The notes beneath the pieces were generated by a model. It was not told where the DNA came from. It was given only the letters and a program-made list of their open reading frames with translations, and made no database searches. A DNA stretch of 29,417 nucleotides from JAFGKK01 sp049684495 (GTDB lineage: Bacteria > Chloroflexota > Anaerolineae > Anaerolineales > RBG-16-64-43): the NCBI GenBank assembly GCA_049684495.1, contig JBAVFZ010000122.1, positions 1 through 29,417 on the forward strand, given 5' to 3'. Both the position numbers and the translations under genes were made by a program. Below are positions 1 to 7,517 of the stretch, piece by piece. Each line of letters begins with the position of its first letter. The stretch's first letter is position 1.

Positions 1-20
1 ATCCCGCCCCGCTTCACCGG

Positions 21-1250
21 TTGATGGAAATATACCCTTCCGATTCCCGGATCCCAAAGAAATCCTCCCCCTCCAACCGCCTGATCCTCGGCGACAATCT
101 CGCCGTAATGGATGCATTGTTGGAGGAACTGCGCGGCAAATTCCGACTGATTTATTGCGATCCGCCTTTCGCCACCGGCAAGGGTTTCTCCCGCCGGATC
201 GGCCGGGGCGAAGATTCCCGGAAGCCGGAAACCTGGCGGCTCGGCGAGGGGTATACCGATTCATGGACCTCGATCGAGGAGTACCTTTCCATGTTGTACC
301 CCCGGCTGATCCGGATGCGGGATCTGCTCTCCGCGGATGGGACGCTCTACCTGCATTTGGATTGGCGGGCGGTGCATTTTGCGAAGGTGCTGCTGGATGA
401 GATCTTCGGCGCCGAGAACTTCATCAACGAGATCATCTGGATCTACCACGGGCCTTCCCCCGTAAAAACCTACTTTAACCGGAAGCACGACACCATTCTC
501 GTGTATGGCCGCGGAAAAACCCGGGCTTTTTTTCCCGACCGGATCCGCATCCCGTACAACCCGAGCACCCACCGCACATTCGCATCTTCCTCGAAGGCCG
601 GCTTCGGCAAACAGCCGGATTTGCTGCGCGGGAAGATTCCGGAGGATTGGTGGTACTTCCCCGTGATCGCGCGCCTGCACAGCGAGCGGACGGGGTACCC
701 GACCCAGAAACCGGAAGCGCTGCTCGAACGCATCCTGCAGGCTTCGAGCGAGAAAGGGGATCTGGTGGGGGATTTTTTCTGCGGCTCGGGAACCACGTTG
801 CGCATCGCCGATTCGCTATCCCGGCGCTGGGTCGGATGCGACATCCTTCCGCAATCGATTTCCATCTGCCAGCGGCGGTTGGCGCTCGGCCGGTCGCATC
901 CGTATGCGGTCGACTCGCTCGCCCGGGAAATGCCGGAATCGGCCAGGCGCATCCGGCTGCAGGCCGGCATCCGGACGGACATGCGCCGGGTGGCCGTGAC
1001 GCTCACCGGGTTGGCCCCCTGCCTCCCGGACGGCTTTCCCGCCTCATTGGATTATTGGGAAGCGGATTTTGATTACCGGGGCGGCGTCATCCGGAGCGAA
1101 TACCAGGCGGCGCGACCCTGGAGGAAAGGATCGTCGGGAACCTCCCTTTCCCACGAATATTCCCGGAAAGGTTCGTATCGGATATTCATCCGCGCCATCT
1201 GTTCGGATGGAGCGGTGGCGACGGCGGAGAAGAGGATCGATATTAAGTAA
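21..1250 (+). CDS. Site-specific DNA methyltransferase (beta-class, N4-cytosine/N6-adenine), possibly 5'-partial
   Basis: This protein probably transfers a methyl group from S-adenosylmethionine to an exocyclic amino group in DNA. The catalytic motif IV, DPPF, lies at residues 47-50. The SAM-binding motif I, FCGSGTT, comes after it near residue 253, preceded by a TQKPEALLERI motif X. This order defines the beta class (type III Mod-like and solitary enzymes). About 90 C-terminal residues beyond the catalytic fold end in a beta-rich stretch (GSYRIFIRAICSDG) that resembles a PKD/Ig-like sandwich and may aid DNA recognition. The start is a TTG at 21 or the ATG at 24. The frame stays open to the window edge, so translation may begin further upstream. 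No restriction endonuclease follows, so it may be a solitary methylase, but upstream genes are not visible. The target base cannot be told from sequence. The family call is firm. Confidence 0.88.
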   Translation: MMEIYPSDSRIPKKSSPSNRLILGDNLAVMDALLEELRGKFRLIYCDPPFATGKGFSRRIGRGEDSRKPETWRLGEGYTDSWTSIEEYLSMLYPRLIRMRDLLSADGTLYLHLDWRAVHFAKVLLDEIFGAENFINEIIWIYHGPSPVKTYFNRKHDTILVYGRGKTRAFFPDRIRIPYNPSTHRTFASSSKAGFGKQPDLLRGKIPEDWWYFPVIARLHSERTGYPTQKPEALLERILQASSEKGDLVGDFFCGSGTTLRIADSLSRRWVGCDILPQSISICQRRLALGRSHPYAVDSLAREMPESARRIRLQAGIRTDMRRVAVTLTGLAPCLPDGFPASLDYWEADFDYRGGVIRSEYQAARPWRKGSSGTSLSHEYSRKGSYRIFIRAICSDGAVATAEKRIDIK

Positions 1251-1289
1251 AATGATTGGCGGGAATGAAAGTCTATCGTGATTGATCGT

Positions 1290-1690
1290 TATTAATCGTC
1301 ATACCCGCGCATTCCCTCGCGCCAGCCCTCCCGCCTGCCCTCGCGGAGCATCCCTGCTCGGTTTTGTACCATGAGCAGGGATGATTGCGCAGCGGGGGAG
1401 CGATGAGCATCGGCGATTTTCCGATGTGAAATATTCGCAAGCGGGGGGAGCATCCCGGCCCGCTTCCGGTTCATGAGCCGGGATGAATGCGCCTGCCCTG
1501 CGTATTTTGCAGGAAAGCGGGGGTGATCGTAGCGGGTATCCAGAAAAATCCTTTGTTAATCCTGAAGTTTCTGAATCCGGAAGTGTGGGGATGGATTCCC
1601 GCCCACGCTTCGCATTCGCGCAGGTTCAAAGAAAAAAAAGCGAACCTGCGCGCTCCGCGAAGGCTGGCCAAGTACTCGCGGGAATGACGA
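1290..1690. repeat. Cluster of modular hairpin repeats, locus 1
   Basis: This 462-base intergenic stretch (1251-1712) holds no convincing gene. It carries consecutive inverted repeats: arms 1349-1359/1373-1383 (CATCCCTGCTC type, 11 bp), 1408-1413/1421-1426 (CATCGG), 1451-1459/1477-1485 (CATCCCGGC, 9 bp), 1497-1501/1509-1513, 1595-1602/1678-1685 (ATTCCCGC/GCGGGAAT), and a nested perfect 11-bp pair at 1617-1627/1642-1652. Modules are joined by a conserved linker of the form AGCGGGGG plus A or T. The same architecture recurs near 7150-7485. Open frames here are low-complexity and lack family signatures. The function is unknown; a mobile or REP-like intergenic element is plausible. Confidence 0.8.
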
Positions 1691-1712
1691 TCACCCCCTT
1701 TGCAGTCTGTGT

Positions 1713-2390
1713 TTACTTTTTACTTGTTTCGGGGATGTCCAGCCGGTACCCCTGTCCGCGGAGGGTTTTTAAATACCTCGGGGATGAGGGATCCGGTTCC
1801 AGTATTTGCCGGAGCCAGGAAATGTGGACGTCGAGGGTGCGGGTGTCGCCGGTGTAATCCGTATCCCATACGGCCTTGATCAGAAATTTCCGGGTTAGCA
1901 GGATCCCGGGATGGCGGAGGAAGACCTCGAGCAGCTGAGCTTCCTTCGGGGTGACCTGATCCTCCCTGCCGCCGCAGGAAATTTTCCGCTGCTTGGTGTT
2001 GATTCGGATCGGTCCGGCCTGGATCGAACTTTCCTCGTCGCTGGGCAGCTGGCGCTGTACCGCATTCAGCAGTTTGCGCGGCGTGAAAGGCGGGACAAGG
2101 ACGGATTGGGCGCCGATTTCTTCCGGATTGGAAAGGATGGCGCGTGTTATCAGGACGATCGGGCAGTCGCCGACTTCCTTGTGCAAATGCCGGCACAGGC
2201 GTATCCCCGAAGTCCGCAGGGAAATCGCGTCAAGGACGATCACATCCGGTTTGGCTGCCCGCGCGCGGTCGGCCGCTTTGCGCGGAGAATTTTCCACAAA
2301 AAGGGCAAATCCCCTTTTCAATAATGCCGAGCTATGCGATGGGACGGTGGTGCGGTCCGATTCGATCAGAAGAACTTTAGCGGGGGTCAT
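1713..2390 (-). CDS. OmpR/PhoB-family response regulator with atypical receiver
   Basis: This 225-residue protein has an N-terminal receiver domain (about 1-115) and a C-terminal winged-helix DNA-binding domain (about 125-222). The wing carries the family pattern LTRKFLIKAVW, then TLDVHISWLRQILE, then RGQGYRL. Asp54 in VIVLDAIS is the likely phospho-acceptor and Thr82 occupies the usual Thr/Ser position. The acidic pocket is reduced to Glu10 and Asp12. The otherwise near-invariant Lys of the V-K-P-F motif is Pro100 (VLVPPF), so phosphorylation may be weak or absent. I chose the ATG at 2390 because the receiver begins right after it (MTPAKVLLIES). The frame continues upstream into the divergent kinase gene without domain content. 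No sensor kinase is adjacent, so it is an orphan. There is no clear Shine-Dalgarno. Its targets cannot be inferred. Confidence 0.88.
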   Translation of the reverse strand: MTPAKVLLIESDRTTVPSHSSALLKRGFALFVENSPRKAADRARAAKPDVIVLDAISLRTSGIRLCRHLHKEVGDCPIVLITRAILSNPEEIGAQSVLVPPFTPRKLLNAVQRQLPSDEESSIQAGPIRINTKQRKISCGGREDQVTPKEAQLLEVFLRHPGILLTRKFLIKAVWDTDYTGDTRTLDVHISWLRQILEPDPSSPRYLKTLRGQGYRLDIPETSKK

Positions 2391-2472
2391 AGAGATATGA
2401 TAGGATTTTACGGAAGTGAAAAACCTCGTCGGTTGACGATCGAACCGCAGAGGAAAGTACGACCGCATCCTC

Positions 2473-2502
2473 ATTATATCGCCGTTTGGTAAAGCGGCGC
2501 AA
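2473..2502 (-). promoter_or_regulatory. Predicted promoter of the response-regulator gene
   Basis: On the minus strand a perfect TATAAT (2473-2478) lies 18 bases downstream of TTGCGC (2497-2502), which matches the -35 consensus only in TTG. Transcription would begin near 2466 and leave a leader of about 75 bases before the ATG at 2390. Confidence 0.45.
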
Positions 2503-2556
2503 GCGGACGGCGCAACGACCGCCATCCGAAAGTCCGCATCGCGCCGATGGGAACTT

Positions 2557-3570
2557 ATGACCGATCCGATTCCCACACTGCTCTTCGCCGGACCGCTCCG
2601 CATGGAATACTTTCTGCTGCCGGACGGCGCCAGCCGTCCCTCTCTTCTCGGCGGCCCGGCTTTGTACGCCGCCGCGGGAGCCAAGCCGTGGACCCGGGAT
2701 GAGATCGGCCTTGTGGCGCGCGTGGGAAGGAACTTTTCCCCGCAAACGCTGCAGGCGATCCAAAGCAGGGGAATCGATACGTCCGGAGTCCGGATCCTCA
2801 CCGAAGGCACGCCCAGCGTCGGATTTCATTATTATGAAACCTGGGACAAACACGTCGATTGGGATCCGGTAAAGTACTTCGCCAGATGCCATCAGCCGTG
2901 TCCGGCCGAATTGCTCGACTACGTGCCCCCATCCCTCTCGGAAATAGCCATCCAGACTTTTCCCGTGTCCGCCGTGCGCAGCGAGGACCTGCCGGCGCGA
3001 TACCTGCAAGCCCGCGCCGCGTACATCGCTCCTTGCCATTATCAAAGCCAGGTCACCTTGGCGGTTGCCCTGCGCCGCCACGGGGTTGGGATTCTTTTTC
3101 TTTCACCGCCGGACGGATTGCTCCTCCCCTCATTCCGCACCCAGATTCGCGAATTGCTGCATGGAATCGAAATTCTCTTTGCCCGTGAATCATCCCTGCG
3201 GGCTTTTGTCGGCCGCGAGGATGCGGATGCGCGCGCGCTCTCGGAATATATATCGCGATGGGGACCCAAGATAATCCTGCTCCAACGGGAATATCAGGGC
3301 ATCCATGTCTACGATTCGGATTCCCGCCAGGCGCACTTCATCCCGTTCTATCCAGTGGATATCCAAAATCCACTCGCCATCGGTGACTCCTTCTGCGGCG
3401 GATTCCTGGTTTCGTGGCGGTCGACTTTCAACCTGGTCGAATCCGCGTTGGTCGGATGCATCTCCGCCTCGCTGGCCATGGAGGGTCTCGGCGGGTTGTA
3501 CGCATTGGAACGGAATCCCGGGTTGGCCGAGGCGCGCCTGGCATCCCTCCGCCGGTCGGTCACGCCGTAG
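2557..3570 (+). CDS. PfkB/ribokinase-family sugar kinase-like protein
   Basis: This 337-residue protein shows the ribokinase-like layout. An N-terminal strand (TLLFAGPLRMEYFLLPDG) is followed by LLGGPALYAAAGA, the substrate-side Gly-Gly region. The C-terminal PfkB signature is NPLAIGDSFCGGF, with predicted catalytic base Asp277. Family members phosphorylate sugars, nucleosides or related alcohols with ATP. In most, the anion hole reads GAGD, but here it is AIGD, so the family assignment is good while activity and substrate are open. The start is the ATG at 2557, behind a weak GATGGGAA Shine-Dalgarno-like stretch. It is divergent from the response regulator, with a 166-base shared upstream region. 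The HNH gene follows 61 bases downstream but seems to have its own promoter. No sugar pathway genes are adjacent. Confidence 0.75.
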   Translation: MTDPIPTLLFAGPLRMEYFLLPDGASRPSLLGGPALYAAAGAKPWTRDEIGLVARVGRNFSPQTLQAIQSRGIDTSGVRILTEGTPSVGFHYYETWDKHVDWDPVKYFARCHQPCPAELLDYVPPSLSEIAIQTFPVSAVRSEDLPARYLQARAAYIAPCHYQSQVTLAVALRRHGVGILFLSPPDGLLLPSFRTQIRELLHGIEILFARESSLRAFVGREDADARALSEYISRWGPKIILLQREYQGIHVYDSDSRQAHFIPFYPVDIQNPLAIGDSFCGGFLVSWRSTFNLVESALVGCISASLAMEGLGGLYALERNPGLAEARLASLRRSVTP

Positions 3571-3583
3571 CGTTTTCCTCAAC

Positions 3584-3611
3584 TTGCGCATCCGGCGGTT
3601 GGTGCTATACT
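3584..3611 (+). promoter_or_regulatory. Predicted promoter of the HNH endonuclease gene
   Basis: TTGCGC (3584-3589) and TATACT (3606-3611) are 16 bases apart. The -10 is good, the -35 weak. The predicted start near 3618 leaves only about 14 bases before the ATG at 3632, and no Shine-Dalgarno is visible there. Confidence 0.4.
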
Positions 3612-3631
3612 CCCGCGCGATTGCCTCGACC

Positions 3632-4135
3632 ATGAAGACGCCGGTTCTGGTGTTGAACGCAAACTTTCAACCCATCCACGTGTGCGATACGCGGCGGGCT
3701 TTGCATCTGATCATCGGGGGCAAGGCCCGGCTCGTCGCCAACGGACGCGGCACGATCCACACCGTGCGGTTGTCCTACCCGATCCCTTCGATCATCCAAC
3801 TTCAAAAAATGATCCATCCGCCGCGCCCGTACCCGCACCTTTCCAAGCGCGAAGTATTCCGGCGGGACGATTACACCTGCCAGTATTGCGGGCGTCAGAC
3901 GCTGCACATGACGGTCGATCACGTCCTGCCCCGGTTCCGCGGCGGCGCGCACGTCTGGAGCAACCTGGTTGCCGCCTGCCCGCCGTGCAACCGGAAGAAA
4001 GGCGGCCGGTTGCCCGAGGAAGTCCACATGCACCTCAAGCGCCCTCCCATGGAACCTCCGCGTTCGGCGTTGTACCTGTTCGGGCATTATTTAATGGAAT
4101 ATGGGGAATGGCGTTCGTATCTTGAGGGATGGTGA
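3632..4135 (+). CDS. HNH endonuclease (McrA-like fold)
   Basis: This is a 167-residue protein of a common bacterial HNH family. The N-terminal part (VLVLNANFQPIHVCDTRRAL) is typical of stand-alone HNH proteins. The nuclease domain spans about residues 75-135. A first zinc knuckle, CQYCG (Cys83, Cys86), is followed by the HNH core VDHVLPRFRGG with Asp96-His97, then WSNLVAACPPCNRKK with the second knuckle Cys116 and Cys119. The family binds one structural Zn and cleaves DNA through a metal-bound His; the biological target of these stand-alone members is generally unknown. I chose the ATG at 3632 because family homology begins immediately there; the longer frame upstream overlaps the kinase gene. 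It converges on ppdK across a shared terminator. A repair or housekeeping role is as likely as defence. Confidence 0.85.
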   Translation: MKTPVLVLNANFQPIHVCDTRRALHLIIGGKARLVANGRGTIHTVRLSYPIPSIIQLQKMIHPPRPYPHLSKREVFRRDDYTCQYCGRQTLHMTVDHVLPRFRGGAHVWSNLVAACPPCNRKKGGRLPEEVHMHLKRPPMEPPRSALYLFGHYLMEYGEWRSYLEGW

Positions 4136-4161
4136 AATTAAGAACTGTCGGGTCTGGATTA

Positions 4162-4190
4162 AAAAAGGCTGCCGGATTGGCAGCCTTTTT
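4162..4190. terminator. Bidirectional rho-independent terminator
   Basis: AAAAAGGCTGCC (4162-4173) pairs perfectly with GGCAGCCTTTTT (4179-4190) around a 5-base loop. The T-run serves the HNH gene on the plus strand, and the A-run becomes a T-run for ppdK on the minus strand. It sits between these convergent genes. Confidence 0.9.
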
Positions 4191-4206
4191 ATATTTAACC
4201 GGGATC

Positions 4207-6984
4207 CTATTTCTCTTTTTCGCCCATCTTCTCGGCCACCACCGCGTGGGCCGCGGCGAGACGCGCGATCGGCACCCGGAAAGGCGAGCAAGACACATAG
4301 TTTAGCCCGATCCGGTGGCAGAAATTGATGGATTTCGGATCGCCGCCGTGTTCGCCGCAAATCCCGACATCGAGCGTCTTGCGGGTGGCGCGGCCGTCGT
4401 GGACCGCCATGGCCATCAGTTTTCCGACCCCGTCTTCATCGATCGAGGCGAACGGATTCTCCGGAAGGATCTTCTTGTCGATGTATTCGATCAGGAAGCC
4501 CTTCTCGGCGTCGTCACGCGAAATGCCGAAGGTCATCTGGGTCAGATCGTTGGTGCCGAACGAGAAGAATTGCGCCATTTCCGCGATCTGCCCGGCGGTC
4601 AGCGCGGCGCGCGGGATCTCGATCATGGTCCCGAACTGGTAATCGATCTTGATCCCCTGTTCGGTCATCACCTTGCGGGCTTCATCTTCCAGCGCCGTCT
4701 GCTGAACCTTCAGCTCGTTGATGTGCGACGTGAGCGGGATCATGATCTTGGGGTGCACGTCGATCCCCTGCTTGGCGCACTGGCACGCGGCTTCGAAGAT
4801 CGCGCGCACCTGCATGCGGGTCAACTCGGGGATGTGAATGCCCAGGCGGACGCCGCGCAGCCCGAGCATCGGGTTGGCTTCGTGCAGGTTCTCCACCGCC
4901 GTCAGCAGCTTTTCCTTCTCCTTCAGCAGCACGGGGTCGTTGCCTTTGATCCGCAGTGTGATCACTTCTTCGAACAGGGTGGTCTGGGAAGGCAGAAATT
5001 CGTGCATCGGCGGGTCGATCAGGCGGATGGTCACCGGCAGCCCGTCCATCGCGCGGAACAGGCCGTCAAAATCGCTGCGCTGGAAGGGAAGGATCTTGTC
5101 GAGCTCGGCCTTCCGCTCATCGGTCGATTTGGCCAGGATCATCTTCTGGACGATCGGGAGCCGTTCGGTCTCGAAGAACATGTGCTCCGTGCGGCACAGT
5201 CCGATCCCTTCGGCGCCGAACGTGCGGGCGCGTCGCGCATCGCGCGGGTAATCGGCGTTGGCCCAAATTCCCAGCTTGCGGATATCATCCGCCCAGCCGA
5301 GAAGTTTGAGCAGGTACGGTTCGTCGAATGTCGGATCGGCGGTTTTGATTTTTCCGGAGAAGACCTCACCCGTCGTCCCATCCAGGGATACCCAATCCCC
5401 TTCGTGATATACCTTGCCCGCCACGACAAACTGCCGGCGATCGACGTCCACATCCATCGTCGCCACGCCGACCACGGCCGGGATACCGAACTGGCGGGCG
5501 ACCAGCGCGGCGTGCGAGGTGCGGCCGCCGCGGCTGGTGAGGATTCCCTTCGCGGCCAGCATTCCATGCACATCGTTGGGAGTCGTTTCCGGCCGGACCA
5601 TGATGACGGCCTTCTTATCTTCCTTGTGCCATTTCTCCGCGGTATCGGCGTCGAAGGTGATCTGGCCGACGGCCGCGCCCGGGGAAACGTTCAGGCCCTT
5701 GGCGATCTGGTCGCCGCGCGAGGCGGCAAATTTTTTCTCGGAGATGTCGAACTGGGGGTGCAGGTAGAAATCGACGTGCTCGGGCTGCACGCGCCAGACC
5801 GCTTCTTCCTTGGTGATCAATTTTTCATCGGCCAGGTCCACGGCGATCCGGATCGCGGCCTGGGCGGTGCGCTTGGCGTTGCGGGTTTGGAGCATCCACA
5901 GTTTGCCGCGCTCGACGGTGAATTCAATGTCCTGCGTCTCGCGGTAATATTTTTCGAGGCGCTTGCAGTATTTCTCCAGTTCGGCGTACATCTTCGGCAT
6001 GACCGTCTTCATCTCGGCGATCGGCATCGTCTGCCGGGTGCCGGAGACGACGTCTTCGCCCTGGGCGTTGAGCAGGAAGTCACCCTCGATCGCCTTGGTT
6101 CCGTCGGAGACGTTGCGGGTGGTCAGCACGCCCGTGCCGCTGCCTTCGCCCATGTTGCCGAAGACCATGGTCACGATGTTGACCGCCGTGCCGAGATCGT
6201 GGGCGATCTTGGCCGCGTTGCGGTAATCGACGGCGCGCTTCCCATTCCAGGATTTGAAAACCGCCTCGGTCGCGAGCTTCAGCTGGTCCATCGGATCGTT
6301 CGGGAATTCATGCCCGGTTTTCTGGACAACGATCTTTTTGAATTCCGCGGTAATCGCCTTCAGATCCTCCACCGGCAATTCGGCGTCGTTGGAGACGCTG
6401 CGCTTATGGCGGTAGGACTCGAGCACCCTCTCGAAATCATCCTTCGCCACGCCCATCACCACCGAGGAGAACATCTGCACAAGGCGGCGGTAGGCGTCAT
6501 AGACGAATTTTTCGTTCTTGGTCAGGACGGTCATTCCCTTCGCGGTCTCGTCGTTTAGCCCGATGTTAAGGACCGTGTCCATCATGCCGGGCATGGAAAA
6601 TTTCGCGCCGGAGCGGCAGGAGACGAGCAGCGGATTCTTCGGATCCCCGAATTTCTTGCCGGTTGTCTTCTCCACCTGGCGCAGGGCGGCCACTTCCTGA
6701 TCCCACATCCCGGAGGGGAACTTCTCGCCGGCCGCGAGATAAGCGTTGCAGGCTTCGGTGGTGACGGTGAAGCCGGGAGGAACGGGCAATCCGCCCCGGT
6801 TCATATCCGCCAGACCGGCGCCCTTGCCGCCCAGCAGGGCGCGCACGCCCTCCCAGGATTTCGCGTACTTCTCGGCCTGGGCTACTTCACTGAACAGGTA
6901 TACCCACTTCCGGGATTTACCGGCGGCCGAAGAGGTTTTTTTCGCCCGCTTGATAGTCGAAGGTTTCTTTTTTGCTGCTGACAT
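4207..6984 (-). CDS. ppdK: Pyruvate, phosphate dikinase
   Basis: This cytosolic enzyme interconverts pyruvate, ATP and phosphate with phosphoenolpyruvate, AMP and pyrophosphate, linking glycolysis and gluconeogenesis. The 925-residue protein has the full three-domain order. The N-terminal nucleotide-binding domain begins near residue 28 (VYLFSEV), with GGKGAGLADM and TTEACNAY. The central swivelling domain holds GGRTSHAALVAR with catalytic His491. The C-terminal TIM barrel holds SFGTNDLTQMTFG and GICGEHGGDP with catalytic Cys876. It is longer than the usual 870-900 residues because of a Lys/Ser/Ala-rich extension of about 27 residues at the N terminus. The ATG at 6984 follows an AAGGAG Shine-Dalgarno at good distance, which supports that start. 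The gene stands alone, between a terminator and a repeat cluster. A long open frame on the opposite strand is a compositional shadow. Confidence 0.97.
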   Translation of the reverse strand: MSAAKKKPSTIKRAKKTSSAAGKSRKWVYLFSEVAQAEKYAKSWEGVRALLGGKGAGLADMNRGGLPVPPGFTVTTEACNAYLAAGEKFPSGMWDQEVAALRQVEKTTGKKFGDPKNPLLVSCRSGAKFSMPGMMDTVLNIGLNDETAKGMTVLTKNEKFVYDAYRRLVQMFSSVVMGVAKDDFERVLESYRHKRSVSNDAELPVEDLKAITAEFKKIVVQKTGHEFPNDPMDQLKLATEAVFKSWNGKRAVDYRNAAKIAHDLGTAVNIVTMVFGNMGEGSGTGVLTTRNVSDGTKAIEGDFLLNAQGEDVVSGTRQTMPIAEMKTVMPKMYAELEKYCKRLEKYYRETQDIEFTVERGKLWMLQTRNAKRTAQAAIRIAVDLADEKLITKEEAVWRVQPEHVDFYLHPQFDISEKKFAASRGDQIAKGLNVSPGAAVGQITFDADTAEKWHKEDKKAVIMVRPETTPNDVHGMLAAKGILTSRGGRTSHAALVARQFGIPAVVGVATMDVDVDRRQFVVAGKVYHEGDWVSLDGTTGEVFSGKIKTADPTFDEPYLLKLLGWADDIRKLGIWANADYPRDARRARTFGAEGIGLCRTEHMFFETERLPIVQKMILAKSTDERKAELDKILPFQRSDFDGLFRAMDGLPVTIRLIDPPMHEFLPSQTTLFEEVITLRIKGNDPVLLKEKEKLLTAVENLHEANPMLGLRGVRLGIHIPELTRMQVRAIFEAACQCAKQGIDVHPKIMIPLTSHINELKVQQTALEDEARKVMTEQGIKIDYQFGTMIEIPRAALTAGQIAEMAQFFSFGTNDLTQMTFGISRDDAEKGFLIEYIDKKILPENPFASIDEDGVGKLMAMAVHDGRATRKTLDVGICGEHGGDPKSINFCHRIGLNYVSCSPFRVPIARLAAAHAVVAEKMGEKEK

Positions 6985-7149
6985 TCTGAATTGCTCCTTT
7001 CGGGAGATTGAAATTATGGATTCGCAACAACCGACAATTTTACCACGGCGTGGAAATTCACCTCATTTTCTAAAATTTTATCCGGCGACGTTGAATGAGC
7101 CTGTCCCCCCGGCCCGACCCGCCGGGGCGGGCGAGCCGAAGGCGAGGGA

Positions 7150-7485
7150 TCATGCCGGCGTGTACTAAGCCGGCATCCATGAGGATCAGGAGAATTTTAT
7201 TTCGTGTTTGGTATGGATCCCGGCTACGAACACGCCGGGATGACGATCATTTTTCACGTCATGCCCGCGCCTGCCCCCGCGAAGCATCACCACTCGGTTC
7301 TTCTCTTTTAGTGGTGATGTATGCGTAGCGGGGGAAGTATCCCGGCTTGTATCTGGTTTATAAGCCGGGATGAATACGAAGCGGGGGTGATCGTAGCAGG
7401 CATCCATATGGTTTATAGGCATCTGAAATAATGGGGGTAATTATTCGTGTTTGTCACGGATCCCGGCCGAGATCACGCCGGGATG
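7150..7485. repeat. Cluster of modular hairpin repeats, locus 2
   Basis: The 533-base gap 6985-7517 holds no convincing gene. Inverted repeats have arms at 7152-7159/7169-7176 (ATGCCGGC), 7217-7224/7234-7241 (ATCCCGGC), 7285-7294/7310-7319 (CATCACCACT, 10 bp), 7339-7348/7362-7371 (ATCCCGGCTT, 10 bp) and 7460-7467/7477-7484 (ATCCCGGC). The second and last modules are near copies, each ending GCCGGGATGACGA. Linkers again contain AGCGGGGG, and one continues TGATCGTAGC as in locus 1 (near 1520). The array lies downstream of sufU and upstream of ppdK, so it could act in transcript ends, but that is inference. Confidence 0.8.
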
Positions 7486-7517
7486 ACGACCGACACGGCA
7501 CAGGGGATAACGATCAT

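Noticed and set aside
1483..1857. Short open frames within the repeat cluster downstream of the methyltransferase
   Set aside because: They run through hairpin repeats and into the end of the response-regulator gene on the other strand, without ribosome binding sites or domains.
2391..2810. N-terminal extension of the response regulator by 140 residues
   Set aside because: The receiver domain begins at the ATG at 2390, and the extension overlaps the divergent PfkB-like gene without domain content.
4315..6558. A 747-codon plus-strand open frame opposite ppdK
   Set aside because: It lies wholly antisense to a certain enzyme gene, has a His/Asp/Arg-rich composition typical of antisense GC-rich frames, and shows no domain signature.
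1290..7485. Possible CRISPR array
   Set aside because: Repeat units are not identical, the spacers are not of regular length, and no cas genes are present.
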